This document shows positions 6,958 to 15,453 of a stretch of 33,954 nucleotides of DNA, piece by piece. Position numbers and translations under genes: made by a program. Origin of the DNA: Clostridiales bacterium. GTDB taxonomy: Bacteria; Bacillota; Clostridia; Oscillospirales; CAG-272. The DNA is taken from contig JAAWQR010000029.1 in NCBI GenBank assembly GCA_022800625.1, positions 1-33,954 of the forward strand. The letters are read 5' to 3'. How positions within the stretch are numbered: position 1 is the first letter of the stretch; each line of letters opens with the position of its first letter. Under the pieces are notes generated by a model that was not told the origin of the DNA, ran no database searches, and worked only from the letters and a program-made list of their open reading frames with translations.

Positions 6958-9597
6958 ATGAGAGAAGATATAAAAAGCTTTATTACTTCCGTCGCTAAAC
7001 CCGGAAGATATACCGGCGGTGAGAGCGGATCTGTTTACAAGGATAAATCTGCGGTTGATCTGAGAGTGGCATTCTGTTTTCCCGATACATACGAGATCGG
7101 AATGTCAAACCTCGGAATGAGGATCCTTTACGGATGCCTTAATAAGCTTGATAATGTTTGGTGCGAAAGGGTATATGCTCCGTGGACGGATATGGAAGAA
7201 GAAATGAGAAGACGGAATATTCCTCTTTTCACTCATGAGAGCGGCGATGCTGTCGGAGAATTCGACATGGTTGCGTTTACCTTACAGTATGAGCTTTGCT
7301 ATTCAAATGTACTCAATATGATTGATTTGGCAGGGATTCCTCTTCGATGCGCCGACCGAAGCGACGATATGCCGATAATTATTGCGGGCGGTCACTGCTC
7401 ATATAATCCCGAGCCGCTTGCCGATTTTGTCGATATTTTTTCAATAGGCGAGGGAGAAGAGTCTCTTCCCGAGCTTGCCGAGCTGTATATAAAAATGAAA
7501 AAGGACGGGACATATACAAGAAAAGCTTTTCTCAAAGCCGCGGCATGTGAGCTTGAAGGATTTTATGTGCCGTCGCTTTATCATGTGACTTATAATGATG
7601 ACGGAACTATCTGTTCGATTGAGCCTGAGGTGGGAGTGCCATCAAAGGTAACAAAGCGAATCATCGCTGATGTTGACAATGCATATGTGCCGACCCCCCC
7701 CGTTATGCCGAATATAGATATCGTACACGACCGTGTAACGCTTGAGGTTTTCCGCGGATGCGTGCGCGGATGCCGCTTCTGCCAGGCGGGATTTATCTGC
7801 CGTCCCGTTAGAGAAAAATCCCCTGAAACACTTAATGCTCAAGCGAAGCTTTTGTGCAGCGCTACAGGTTACGATGAAATATCGCTTTCGTCTCTCTCTA
7901 TCAGTGATTATTCAAAAGTAGGCACGCTGACGGACGATTTGCTTTCATGGACAAATGAAGAAAAAATCAACCTCTCGCTTCCGTCGCTCAGGGCGGATAC
8001 CTTTACCAAGGAACTGATGGATAAAATATCCTCTGTCCGCTCAAGCACCGTAACATTCGCACCGGAAGCCGGCTCACAGAGACTTCGCGACGTTATCAAT
8101 AAGAATGTAACCGAAGAAGAAATTTTGAAAGCTGCGTCTGTAGCATACGGAGCCGGAAAAAATAAAATAAAGCTGTATTTTATGAACGGACTTCCATGCG
8201 AGACTGATGAGGACGTGGAGGGAATTGCATCAGTCGCAAACCATGTGCTTGACGAATATTATAAAACACCGAACAGAAACCGCAAACAGCCGCCTCAGGT
8301 TACGCTGAGCGTAGCGTGCTTTATTCCGAAACCGCATACTCCTTTCCAATGGGAGGGGCAGAACAGCTTTGATGAGCTTGAAAGAAAACAGAAGCTGCTC
8401 TCAGGCAGCATAAAAGACAGAAAGATCAGATATAATTATCACGATGCTCGAGTGTCGCACCTTGAAGCAGTATTTGCAAGAGGAGACAGGCGGCTCGGAG
8501 CGGCTCTTGAGGAAGCACACCGCAGGCAAATCCGTTTTGACGCATGGGAGGAATTTTTTGATCTTGACCGCTGGCTTAAAGTGTTTGATTTCTGCGGGAT
8601 CGATCCTGCATTTTACGCAAACCGCACGATTCCCGACGATGAGACACTTCCGTGGGATGTAATTGACTGCGGAGTTACGAAGGATTTTCTGCTGAGAGAA
8701 CGCCACAAGGCGTATGAAGCGGCGACAACGCCCTCATGCCGCGAAAAATGTTCCGGATGCGGAGTATCAAAGCTTGTGCCTGCGGAGTATTGCAGATGGT
8801 GTCCGGGACACCCCGGCGGAGATGAGGTGGAGGCTATCACTGGGAACGCCGAGGAAGCGCTTGTGGGAGATGAGCTTCTCAAAAACAGACAGCTTACAAA
8901 TCCTAAGCCGATTCGAGCGATCAGAGTACGATTTGAAAAATCAGGGCCGATGCTTTACATCTCGCATCTTGATCTTGCCAAATGCGTTATGCGGGCTGTT
9001 GTAAAATCAAAGCTTCCCGTATGGTATTCGGAAGGATTTAATCCGATTCCGCACCTTGTTTTCTCACCGCCGTTGTCGGTCGGATGCGGAGGAGAGTCTG
9101 AAATCCTTGATTTTAAGATAGTCTCTGAGATATCTGATTCCGAAATCTTCTCGCGTCTTTCGGAAGCTATGCCTGCAGGAATAACAGTGCGCGAGGTATA
9201 TACTGCCGAAACAAAGCTTAAAGAGATTACATGGGGAGAAAATTTAATTACATTTCGTGGGATAGAAACAGTGCGCGGCGAACGTGCCGAAAGTAATGCT
9301 GTGGATATCTGTGCTGAAATATCGGTGATGTTTGACAGTCCCGTCGTGATGATGAAACGCAGTAAGCGCGGTGAGCGTGAATGCGACATATCTCCGCTTG
9401 TAAAAAACGCTGCTGCCGAGTATTCTGACGGCGCTCTTAAGGTTACTGTTATAACAAGCGCTGCGGGAGAGAATTATCTCAATCCCGAATATGCGGCAAA
9501 GGCAATTGAAAAACAGCTTGAGCTGTCGGGAAAGATGATGTTCCATACGATAACGAGAAAATCACTGATGCTTTCTGACGGATCTGAGTTCAGATAA
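6958..9597 (+). CDS. B12-binding/radical SAM protein fused to a DUF2344 (TIGR03936) domain
   Basis: About 879 residues. The N-terminal part matches the TIGR03960 family: KPGRYTGGE near the start, a B12-binding-like domain (residues about 30-190, DTYEIGMSNLGMRIL and IIAGGHCSYNPEPLADFVD), then a radical SAM core with CVRGCRFCQAGF (4Fe-4S cysteines near 270-277) and FAPEAGSQRLRDVINK. A cysteine cluster (CREKCSGCG ... CRWCPGHPGG, about 600-630) precedes the C-terminal TIGR03936/DUF2344 domain (RVRFEKSGPMLYISHLDLAKCV). In many clostridia these are two genes or one fusion next to rnase G and the L21/L27 ribosomal genes; that neighbourhood is absent. The substrate is unknown. The ATG at 6958 fits family starts better than the GTG at 6946. 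Confidence 0.88.
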   Translation: MREDIKSFITSVAKPGRYTGGESGSVYKDKSAVDLRVAFCFPDTYEIGMSNLGMRILYGCLNKLDNVWCERVYAPWTDMEEEMRRRNIPLFTHESGDAVGEFDMVAFTLQYELCYSNVLNMIDLAGIPLRCADRSDDMPIIIAGGHCSYNPEPLADFVDIFSIGEGEESLPELAELYIKMKKDGTYTRKAFLKAAACELEGFYVPSLYHVTYNDDGTICSIEPEVGVPSKVTKRIIADVDNAYVPTPPVMPNIDIVHDRVTLEVFRGCVRGCRFCQAGFICRPVREKSPETLNAQAKLLCSATGYDEISLSSLSISDYSKVGTLTDDLLSWTNEEKINLSLPSLRADTFTKELMDKISSVRSSTVTFAPEAGSQRLRDVINKNVTEEEILKAASVAYGAGKNKIKLYFMNGLPCETDEDVEGIASVANHVLDEYYKTPNRNRKQPPQVTLSVACFIPKPHTPFQWEGQNSFDELERKQKLLSGSIKDRKIRYNYHDARVSHLEAVFARGDRRLGAALEEAHRRQIRFDAWEEFFDLDRWLKVFDFCGIDPAFYANRTIPDDETLPWDVIDCGVTKDFLLRERHKAYEAATTPSCREKCSGCGVSKLVPAEYCRWCPGHPGGDEVEAITGNAEEALVGDELLKNRQLTNPKPIRAIRVRFEKSGPMLYISHLDLAKCVMRAVVKSKLPVWYSEGFNPIPHLVFSPPLSVGCGGESEILDFKIVSEISDSEIFSRLSEAMPAGITVREVYTAETKLKEITWGENLITFRGIETVRGERAESNAVDICAEISVMFDSPVVMMKRSKRGERECDISPLVKNAAAEYSDGALKVTVITSAAGENYLNPEYAAKAIEKQLELSGKMMFHTITRKSLMLSDGSEFR

Positions 9598-9601
9598 AAC
9601 A

Positions 9602-9636
9602 TTGAAATACCGCTAGGATGCATTGCGGTATTTCAA
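9602..9636 (+). terminator. Perfect 12-bp hairpin after the radical SAM gene
   Basis: TTGAAATACCGC and GCGGTATTTCAA pair perfectly around an 11-nt loop, 4 nt past the stop codon. No T-run follows; it probably acts with the terminator just downstream. Confidence 0.5.
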
Positions 9637-9648
9637 AATTCTACATGC

Positions 9649-9693
9649 AAAAAACAGTTCCGCACGGCTTTAGTCCGGCGGAACTGTTTTTTT
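9649..9693 (+). terminator. Rho-independent terminator of the radical SAM gene
   Basis: AAAACAGTTCCGC pairs with GCGGAACTGTTTT and is followed by a T-run. The A-run on the 5' side makes it potentially bidirectional, so it could also serve the leftward small gene at 9904-10005. Confidence 0.85.
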
Positions 9694-9903
9694 ATGTTTT
9701 ACACATAAGGAGAAAAATGAAAACAAAGTAAAATATATATTTAAAACGATCCGACTGATAAAGACATCAAAATCTCAAATATTTTCCGAGGGATCGCGGA
9801 TAATATTAAATTATTTACAATCTCAGAGAGATACATATTCTATAGTGATTTTTATCGCGCCTTAATCATACGACATGCAGATCCGTATTATTTTATCTGC
9901 ATG

Positions 9904-10005
9904 TCAGGCATAAATACGTTTATTCGGATACCTTATGACATGCGATGAAGCATCAAACGCTCTTATGCTTGATATGTTATTCATAATGATTATTGTTTTC
10001 ATCAT
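9904..10005 (-). CDS. Small protein of 33 residues, unknown
   Basis: A short frame (starts MMKTIIIMNNISSIRAFD, ends near IYA) that would normally be ignored, but it has complete expression signals. These are a TTGACA-17-TATATT promoter (10055-10083), GGAGGT nine bases before the ATG at 10005, and a 10-bp perfect hairpin (ACATGCAGAT/ATCTGCATGT) right after the stop. It is basic and mildly hydrophobic at the N-terminus, without cysteines. It could be a small regulatory peptide, a leader peptide, or the remnant of a longer gene; its opening vaguely resembles clostridial HPr-like proteins, which I do not press. It is not part of a neighbouring operon. Confidence 0.5.
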   Translation of the reverse strand: MMKTIIIMNNISSIRAFDASSHVIRYPNKRIYA

Positions 10006-10054
10006 TTGAGCTTCACCTCCGATCTTATTGCCTGTACTGTCTCTTTCTGATTAT

Positions 10055-10083
10055 AATATACCATACGTTGAATTAAATGTCAA
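10055..10083 (-). promoter_or_regulatory. Promoter of the 33-residue gene
   Basis: Minus strand: TTGACA, 17-nt spacer, TATATT, about 50 nt upstream of the start codon at 10005. Confidence 0.65.
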
Positions 10084-10186
10084 TAGTGTATATGTGTAAT
10101 CAGTTTAATTTGTATAGGTGCACAATTGAGAGAGTATATTTATGCGATCTTACCCGATTTTTATGTGCATAATGACAATCTGCAAA

Positions 10187-10217
10187 AAAGAACGGCACGC
10201 TTTCCGTGTCGTTCTTT
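10187..10217 (-). terminator. Second (distal) terminator of the tRNA operon
   Basis: AAAGAACG-CACG arms with a short loop, followed on the minus strand by TTTTTT. It lies beyond the terminator at 10289-10326. Both are preceded (in the direction of transcription) by the same 12-bp tRNA 3'-end sequence. Confidence 0.75.
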
Positions 10218-10225
10218 CTATTAAA

Positions 10226-10276
10226 GGCGCCACCCGGACAGCAGCCACGCTGCCTAATCTGCTCGGTCCGATTCCG
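10226..10276 (-). pseudogene. tRNA-Cys 3'-end fragment with inverted T-arm copy
   Basis: 10226-10237 repeats the last 12 bases of the tRNA-Cys acceptor/T region exactly. 10264-10276 is a 13-bp inverted copy of its T-arm (matching 10338-10350 in the opposite orientation). No complete cloverleaf can be formed, so it is a relic of duplication rather than a tRNA. Confidence 0.55.
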
Positions 10277-10288
10277 CACCTTTGTGTT

Positions 10289-10326
10289 AAATAAAAACAA
10301 CACGCTTTCGCGTGTTGTTTTTATTT
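10289..10326 (-). terminator. Terminator directly after tRNA-Cys
   Basis: A perfect 16-bp stem (AAATAAAAACAACACG and its complement) around a 6-nt loop, immediately after the tRNA-Cys 3' end. The outer stem is A/T so the U-run lies within the stem. Confidence 0.8.
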
Positions 10327-10327
10327 A

Positions 10328-10398
10328 AGGCGCCACCCGGAATCGGACCGGGGATAAAGGTTTTGCAGACCTCTGCCTTACCGCTTGGCTATGGCGCC
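10328..10398 (-). tRNA. tRNA-Cys (anticodon GCA)
   Basis: A 71-nt cloverleaf with acceptor GGCGCCA/TGGCGCC, a five-base anticodon stem flanking CTGCAAA, and T-loop GTCCGATTC-type. The terminal CCA is not encoded. Last gene of the five-tRNA leftward operon. Confidence 0.95.
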
Positions 10399-10444
10399 AT
10401 ACTATAAATCACGGACACAGAAATGCTTTTCGTGTCCGTGATAA

Positions 10445-10520
10445 TGGAGCGGATTACGGGGATCGAACCCGCCACCTCAACCTTGGCAAGGTTGCGCTCT
10501 ACCAAATGAGCTAAATCCGC
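10445..10520 (-). tRNA. tRNA-Gly (anticodon GCC)
   Basis: 76 nt including an encoded CCA. Acceptor GCGGATT/AATCCGC, anticodon loop TTGCCAA, T-loop TTCGATC. It is the only tRNA of the cluster that encodes its CCA. Confidence 0.96.
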
Positions 10521-10524
10521 AGAA

Positions 10525-10597
<73 letters not shown>

Positions 10598-10632
10598 GTC
10601 TCGTGCCGTGAGTTTGTCACGGCATAATAAAG

Positions 10633-10706
10633 CGACCCGAAGGGGACTCGAACCCCTGACCTCTAGCGTGACAGGCTAGCGTTCTAACCAACTGAACTAC
10701 CGGGCC
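10633..10706 (-). tRNA. tRNA-Asp (anticodon GTC)
   Basis: 74 nt, acceptor GGCCCGG/TCGGGTC, anticodon stem CTAGC/GCTAG with loop CTGTCAC, discriminator G as expected for Asp, no encoded CCA. Confidence 0.96.
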
Positions 10707-10709
10707 GTA

Positions 10710-10782
10710 TGGAAACAATAGGGCTCGAACCTATGACCCTCTGCTTGTAAGGCAGATGCTCTCCCAACTGAGCTATGCTTCC
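10710..10782 (-). tRNA. tRNA-Val (anticodon TAC)
   Basis: 73 nt, acceptor GGAAGCA/TGTTTCC, anticodon stem TCTGC/GCAGA with loop CTTACAA, discriminator A, no encoded CCA. First gene of the operon, 3 nt before tRNA-Asp. Confidence 0.95.
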
Positions 10783-10820
10783 ATCTTCATCGCCTTGTCT
10801 TTCGTCCGGCGACATATAGT

Positions 10821-10849
10821 ATTATATCACAGGTCGCATATTCTGTCAA
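10821..10849 (-). promoter_or_regulatory. Consensus promoter of the tRNA operon
   Basis: Minus strand: TTGACA, exactly 17 nt, TATAAT, about 40 nt upstream of tRNA-Val. Perfect sigma-A consensus, as expected for stable RNA. Confidence 0.9.
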
Positions 10850-10899
10850 TACTTTTTTTCAATTTTTTCAAATATTTTTTGAGAGCGCTATCTCAAGCT

Positions 10900-11664
10900 T
10901 CATTTCCGCTTTTCTGCACGCGCAATAATGTGCCACCGCTCGCTTGTGCCGCATATCTCTGAAAAATCAAATCCGCCAAATATTCCGCATATCTGAAAGC
11001 CTGCCGCGGACAGCATATCTCTCAGCGTATCCTCATCATAACAGCGTTCCGTCTGTACACCGTCACGCCTGGTGTAACGACCGTCTGAGCATTTTTCAAA
11101 GACAGAAAGGTGAAAGTCACACTGCTCTCCGTCATCGGATAGTCTGTTCTGCCACACGCAAAGCGCTCCGTTCTCTTCAAGAACATAATCATTATCGGCA
11201 TAAACGGTGCGGAACTTGTGCGGCGTGTTCACATCAAATATGAAAAGACCGTCGGGATCAAGATAATTATGAACAAGGGAAAAGCATCTTGCAAGATCTT
11301 TCCTGTCCGTGATATGGTTTATCCCGTCAAGACAGCATATAACGGAACCTACCGTACCGTACAGCTCAAAGTCACACATATCCCCTTCAAGAAACAAAAT
11401 CCCATGCCGTCCTGCGGAAAATGCACGCGTATACGCCTCCGAGAGCATCTCAGGCGATATATCAAGAGCCGTCATATCATATCCCCTCGAATCCATCTCA
11501 AGAGTCATAGAACCCGTTCCGCAGCCAAGCTCAAGAACCAGCGACGGCTTTTTTTTTGCAAACCTTGCATAGCATTCCTCAATAAAATCCGCCCATTCAG
11601 AATAGTCCACATCTCCGTTCAATCTGTCATAAACTCCGGCAAGCGCCGAATATCCTCCGCTCAT
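10900..11664 (-). CDS. Class I SAM-dependent methyltransferase (YqeM-like)
   Basis: 254 residues with a Rossmann-type methyltransferase fold. Motif I is VLELGCGTGSMTLEM (about 43-57), motif II region MTALDISPEMLSEA (about 63-76), then VICCLDGINHI (about 107-117) and FDVNTPHKF (about 148-156). The N-terminal YDRLNGDVDYSEWADF is typical of the YqeM-like group found in Firmicutes. The substrate is unknown. AAGGAAG precedes the ATG at 11664, and a TTGACT-16-TAAAAT promoter lies at 11732-11759. It probably forms a single-gene unit running towards the tRNA operon, whose promoter begins about 50 nt past its stop. Confidence 0.85.
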   Translation of the reverse strand: MSGGYSALAGVYDRLNGDVDYSEWADFIEECYARFAKKKPSLVLELGCGTGSMTLEMDSRGYDMTALDISPEMLSEAYTRAFSAGRHGILFLEGDMCDFELYGTVGSVICCLDGINHITDRKDLARCFSLVHNYLDPDGLFIFDVNTPHKFRTVYADNDYVLEENGALCVWQNRLSDDGEQCDFHLSVFEKCSDGRYTRRDGVQTERCYDEDTLRDMLSAAGFQICGIFGGFDFSEICGTSERWHIIARAEKRK

Positions 11665-11731
11665 TACCGTTTCTTCCTTTACACTATCTTATAATATGCA
11701 TGGAATACTGATCCCGTGCATTAATACATAT

Positions 11732-11759
11732 ATTTTACCGCGATTTTAAAAAAAGTCAA
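11732..11759 (-). promoter_or_regulatory. Promoter of the methyltransferase gene
   Basis: Minus strand: TTGACT, 16-nt spacer, TAAAAT, about 70 nt before the ATG. Confidence 0.55.
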
Positions 11760-11970
11760 GTACAGTCCAATAAATCGCCCTGATATTCTCCAAACGCTGT
11801 AATTGCGGTAATGACCGAATTTAAGTTCATTCGATATATCAAACAGGAATAACCGGCATACATCATTTTCAAATAAATTTGCATGTGAAAATAATGTTTC
11901 TGTGAAGTAAAATGATATGCTGTAAAAAGCATATATCTTATCCCTTATATATGTAACTTATCCCAAACTA
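11760..11970. other. Divergent intergenic region without a gene
   Basis: AT-rich sequence between the methyltransferase promoter and the promoter of the caspase-like locus. No open frame, repeat or structured element stands out. Confidence 0.4.
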
Positions 11971-11999
11971 TTGAAATATAAATCTATCAAGTATATAAT
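11971..11999 (+). promoter_or_regulatory. Promoter of the PPC/caspase-like locus
   Basis: TTGAAA (11971-11976), 17-nt spacer, TATAAT (11994-11999). It leaves a leader of about 140 nt before the ATG at 12147. The leader contains a GGAGG with an ATG-Gly-Cys-stop minimal frame at 12071. Confidence 0.65.
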
Positions 12000-12146
12000 A
12001 ATAGTGGAAGCATAATATCAATAAGAATGCCGAATCATCATTCAGAATAACCTAATGGGAGGTAATACCAATGGGCTGTTAACTTTTACCCCGGTGCGGA
12101 CAGACTGTAAAAACAACAAAATTTAATATTAAAGGAGACTACAATC

Positions 12147-13232
12147 ATGAAAAGAAAACTTTGTAATTCGATCAATTTACGATTTATCTGCTCTGTACTG
12201 ACTCTTTTGATATTTATAACACAGATGTCTTTCGGAGTAAGCGCTTCCTCAGGCACGATTTACGAAAGTGAGAGCAACAACACTGTATCGACTGCCGATA
12301 CAACTTATGATGACCGTGATAACTATGGTGCTATCATAAGTTCATCAGATGTTGATTGGTGGAAAATTGAATTTAAATCTGAAGGCATTGCAAACTTTTG
12401 GCTCGGAGATATTCCGAGCGGTTGCGATTTTGATATGCAGGTTTATGATTATACAGGAACAAAGTTATTGGCAGAATCGGTAAGAGGATCAACTCCTTCT
12501 GAGCTCGTTAAAATTCATGTACGTCCGGGAAGTAAATATTATATAAAAATATATGGCTTTAATGGCTCACACAGCGTTTCTTATTATAGTTTCAGAGTAA
12601 AACGATATGATCTGCAAGATGCAAAAATATTCACATTTAAATACTCTGGATATAATAGCCGTGATGAAAATAATGATATACTAAAAAATTTATGGGGAAT
12701 GGGGTTTGGTGGACAAGAATATCTTAATAATACCGCCATAGATGCTTATAATTCATTTGCAAAATCTTCTGTATTTATAGTTAACGGTCATGGTTCAAAA
12801 GGGAAAATAAGCTTTTATACAGCAGCCCCAACCACTAAAACATCAATTTTTGCAACAAAGAATAGTGCTATGACATCATCTGACAGGGCAATATCCGAAT
12901 ATACTAATTCGGCTTTATCTAACGTACCATTGGCTATCTATACCGGGTGTAGTTCCGGAGTCACAAGTTCAACTTTAGGCAATATGGTCGATGAAACTTT
13001 GGAGAAAGGGTGTTTCTGTTGTATTGCTTGGACAGAAGATATTTATACCAAAGACGGAAATGCTTGGGTTAAAAAATTTTTGGAGCATTGTAAAAACGGT
13101 CAAAATCTTGGAAATGCAAGACAACTAACTAATGATTGGGTTAACGATCCCAAAACAAAATTAATTGAAAAAAGCTCTATTTCTTCTCAGTATTATGGAG
13201 CAAGTAGACTTTGGGCAACTGTTATTGGTTAA
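12147..13232 (+). CDS. Secreted PPC-domain protein with caspase-like (clan CD) peptidase fold
   Basis: 361 residues. A signal peptide (residues 1 to about 33, cleavage near VSA-SS) is followed by a bacterial pre-peptidase C-terminal (PPC) type beta domain (about 36-152) with the typical DVDWWKIEF and YYIKIYGFNG strands. The C-terminal part (about 160-361) shows the two signatures of clan CD cysteine peptidases (caspase/gingipain/legumain fold): FIVNGHG with His215 at the end of a hydrophobic strand, and AIYTGCSSG with Cys268 after the next strand. The protein is therefore probably an exported or surface cysteine peptidase. AAAGGAG lies nine bases upstream of the ATG. The gene is much richer in A+T than its neighbours. 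The downstream membrane protein begins 34 nt after the stop. Confidence 0.65.
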   Translation: MKRKLCNSINLRFICSVLTLLIFITQMSFGVSASSGTIYESESNNTVSTADTTYDDRDNYGAIISSSDVDWWKIEFKSEGIANFWLGDIPSGCDFDMQVYDYTGTKLLAESVRGSTPSELVKIHVRPGSKYYIKIYGFNGSHSVSYYSFRVKRYDLQDAKIFTFKYSGYNSRDENNDILKNLWGMGFGGQEYLNNTAIDAYNSFAKSSVFIVNGHGSKGKISFYTAAPTTKTSIFATKNSAMTSSDRAISEYTNSALSNVPLAIYTGCSSGVTSSTLGNMVDETLEKGCFCCIAWTEDIYTKDGNAWVKKFLEHCKNGQNLGNARQLTNDWVNDPKTKLIEKSSISSQYYGASRLWATVIG

Positions 13233-13266
13233 TAATATATAATGTTATATAATAGGAGTATATGTT

Positions 13267-14214
13267 ATGAAAAAGAAACAACTACTTATTCTATTTGGTA
13301 CAATATTGATACTTTTTATTGTTATTGCTCTTTCGGTATTTGCCAATATTCCCACAAGTGATGAAGTGAATAAAGATGTATCAAAATCAATAAGTACAGT
13401 AAAAACCCCATTACCCTCGGCTATTATGATATCTTCTGACAATTATGTTATTGAAGAAAAAAATTTCATTAGCCAAGACATTATTACAGAAAAAAATTAT
13501 GTCATCGAAGATAGCATAATTCAACTAAAATATTCAAATTCAACTATAAAAACAAGCGGCATCACAAATGATATTTATTTCGATAAAGATAGCAATGAAT
13601 ATACTTTTTCCTCCAATGACGAACTTATAAGTTATAGCATAAGCAATGAAGCATTTGTAAACAGTATTCAAAAATATACGGGAGACTATAAGGAACTAGA
13701 CAAAGGAAAAACTTCTACGCTCAGCGAACAAGACGCCATAAAATATGCAAAAAGAATTGCACGCGAGTATTTTGGGGACAAATTGGATCTCGTGGAATTT
13801 GACAGCATAACACATGACAATGAAACTAATATATACTATTTGTATTTCTATCAAAATCTTGGTGCTGATAAATTTATAAAGGGCATTTACTGTTATGTGA
13901 GTATATTGCCCGACGGAACTGTCAATCATTGCAGTATGGATAATTATGACGAGCTTATAAACTTTGATTCCTCATTACTCGACGACATTACCAAAGAGGT
14001 AATATATACTGATCTTGAAAATAAAACACGCGAATTGTACGGTGATAAATTAGTGGATTTTGAAATAAGCGACAACATCCAACTTTTTAATGAAAACGGC
14101 TTATATTATTTCTTAGTAGGCGTATCTTCGGAAGTTGATTTTGAAGGTAAGGGCGCTGACGGCGTATATAATGACGGCGGACAGATATACCGCTATGACC
14201 TATCTGTCAAATAA
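13267..14214 (+). CDS. Exported or membrane-anchored protein, paralogue of the next gene
   Basis: 315 residues. A single N-terminal hydrophobic segment (about 5-27, ending FANIPTS) is a signal peptide or anchor; the rest is extracytoplasmic. Residues about 155-220 (LSEQDAIKYAKRIAREYFG followed by beta strands) and again about 240-300 (ITKEVIYTDLENKTRELYG then beta strands) look like two PepSY-type helix-plus-sheet units, a fold often seen in peptidase-inhibitory or propeptide-like domains. This is inference from pattern only. TAGGAG precedes the ATG, and the gene is in one operon with the caspase-like gene. The frameshifted gene at 14431-15412 is a clear paralogue (shared SLLDDITK, DLENKTRE and YFGDK segments). 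Confidence 0.6.
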   Translation: MKKKQLLILFGTILILFIVIALSVFANIPTSDEVNKDVSKSISTVKTPLPSAIMISSDNYVIEEKNFISQDIITEKNYVIEDSIIQLKYSNSTIKTSGITNDIYFDKDSNEYTFSSNDELISYSISNEAFVNSIQKYTGDYKELDKGKTSTLSEQDAIKYAKRIAREYFGDKLDLVEFDSITHDNETNIYYLYFYQNLGADKFIKGIYCYVSILPDGTVNHCSMDNYDELINFDSSLLDDITKEVIYTDLENKTRELYGDKLVDFEISDNIQLFNENGLYYFLVGVSSEVDFEGKGADGVYNDGGQIYRYDLSVK

Positions 14215-14430
14215 GAGCAAAAAAAAATACTTTCACTTATTCTGACAGCGTCACGATAATGCTGATTAAATCGGCAAAGTCGGGGCGCTGCCCCTTTATC
14301 TCTTGTTATTACTCAAAAAATAAATTTTTTTATCTTTCCGTACAATATTTTCCTCATTTTTGCGACTGTATAGGTAGAGCGCAAAATTTACCTCCAAAAT
14401 AAAATCTAAAACTAAAGGAGAATAATTCAG
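14215..14430. other. Spacer between the two paralogues
   Basis: 216 nt without a gene. A small GGGG/CCCC hairpin (about 14281-14297) is present. AAAGGAG ten bases before the ATG at 14431 is the Shine-Dalgarno site of the next gene. Confidence 0.35.
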
Positions 14431-15412
14431 ATGAAAACAAAAAAGATCATAATAGCAGTATGTACACTTTTGATGTTAGCAGCAGTTATAAGCGTTTCGG
14501 TATACGCCGGAATGTTCGCAGGCGGTGCGTCGCGGGGAAATGCAAAATATACACAAACGAACACTGAAACAGAAGCCGTTCAGACAGAAGCAAAAGAGAG
14601 CGCAATAACCTTGCACGGCACGCTTGTTGGACCTGATGATTATTACGCATCAAATTCATTCGTAAACGAAAATGCAGAACCTGAAAAAGTTTACGTGATC
14701 GGTGACGAGTCAATTCCTCTGAAACTTGAAGGCTCTATCATCTTGGAGAGCGGAAACTATATCGACGTATATAACGACGCTGAGGGAAACGTATACAGCT
14801 TTGACGAGAACGGAGAGTTTTCGGTCCTATGAAATGAACGATGACATATACATTGAAAAAATACACCACTCCGTCGGCGATCTCAAAGAATTCGGCAAGA
14901 ATTATATTCCTCCGACCGAGCTTGCGGAAAAAAATGCAATTGAAATTGCAAAAGAGACTGCAAAAAAATATTTTGGAGAGAAGTTCGACTCATTTGAATT
15001 GGAAAGCACACTTTACGATGAAGATACGGGCGGCTATCATGTATACTTTGAGCAATATTTCGGTGATGAAAAATACATACGCAGTATGCTGTGTGTTGTC
15101 GGTATAATGGGGGATCAAACTATCAGCTGTTGCGGAATAACAAACTACTATGACCTCAAGGACTTTGACATATCACTGCTCGACGGAATTACAAAAGATG
15201 CGCTGTACCGTGATCTTGAAAATAAAGCGCGCGAAACATACGGAGATGATCTGCTGAACGTAGAAGAAATTAAAGTGTATCTTAAAGTAAAAGACGGAAC
15301 ATATTACCTTGAAGCCATAGTAGATTCAAACATATTGTACCGATTTGTTAGCGGTGCAAGTTTTGAGGATCATAATATTCAGAGTTTCCGCTACAATCTG
15401 CCCCAAAATTAA
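14431..15412 (+). pseudogene. Frameshifted paralogue of the 13267 protein
   Basis: The first 130 residues (signal/anchor 1-28, low-complexity Thr/Glu linker, NYIDVYNDAEGNVYSFDENG) are read in one frame and stop at 14832. The rest (SYEMNDDIYIEK to FRYNLPQN) is read in the next frame to 15412. Removing one G from the GG at 14823-14824 restores a single protein of about 326 residues that aligns with the 13267 gene throughout (ELISYSISNE against EFSSYEMND at the junction; SLLDGITKDALYRDLENKARE against SLLDDITKEVIYTDLENKTRE, given by key residues). It has a good Shine-Dalgarno site. Either a recent single-base insertion, a phase switch, or a sequencing error. Confidence 0.8.
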
Positions 15413-15453
15413 ATAAGCCACACACTTATTTTAATATAACAAGTTCAGATCAG

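Noticed and set aside
10100-10303. 67-residue frame across the tRNA operon terminators
   Set aside because: It reads through terminators and a tRNA fragment; a typical spurious frame next to tRNA genes.
12071-12082. Minimal frame ATG-Gly-Cys-stop behind GGAGG in the leader of the caspase-like gene
   Set aside because: Good spacing but only two sense codons after the start; could be chance. Noted in the promoter entry but not called a gene.
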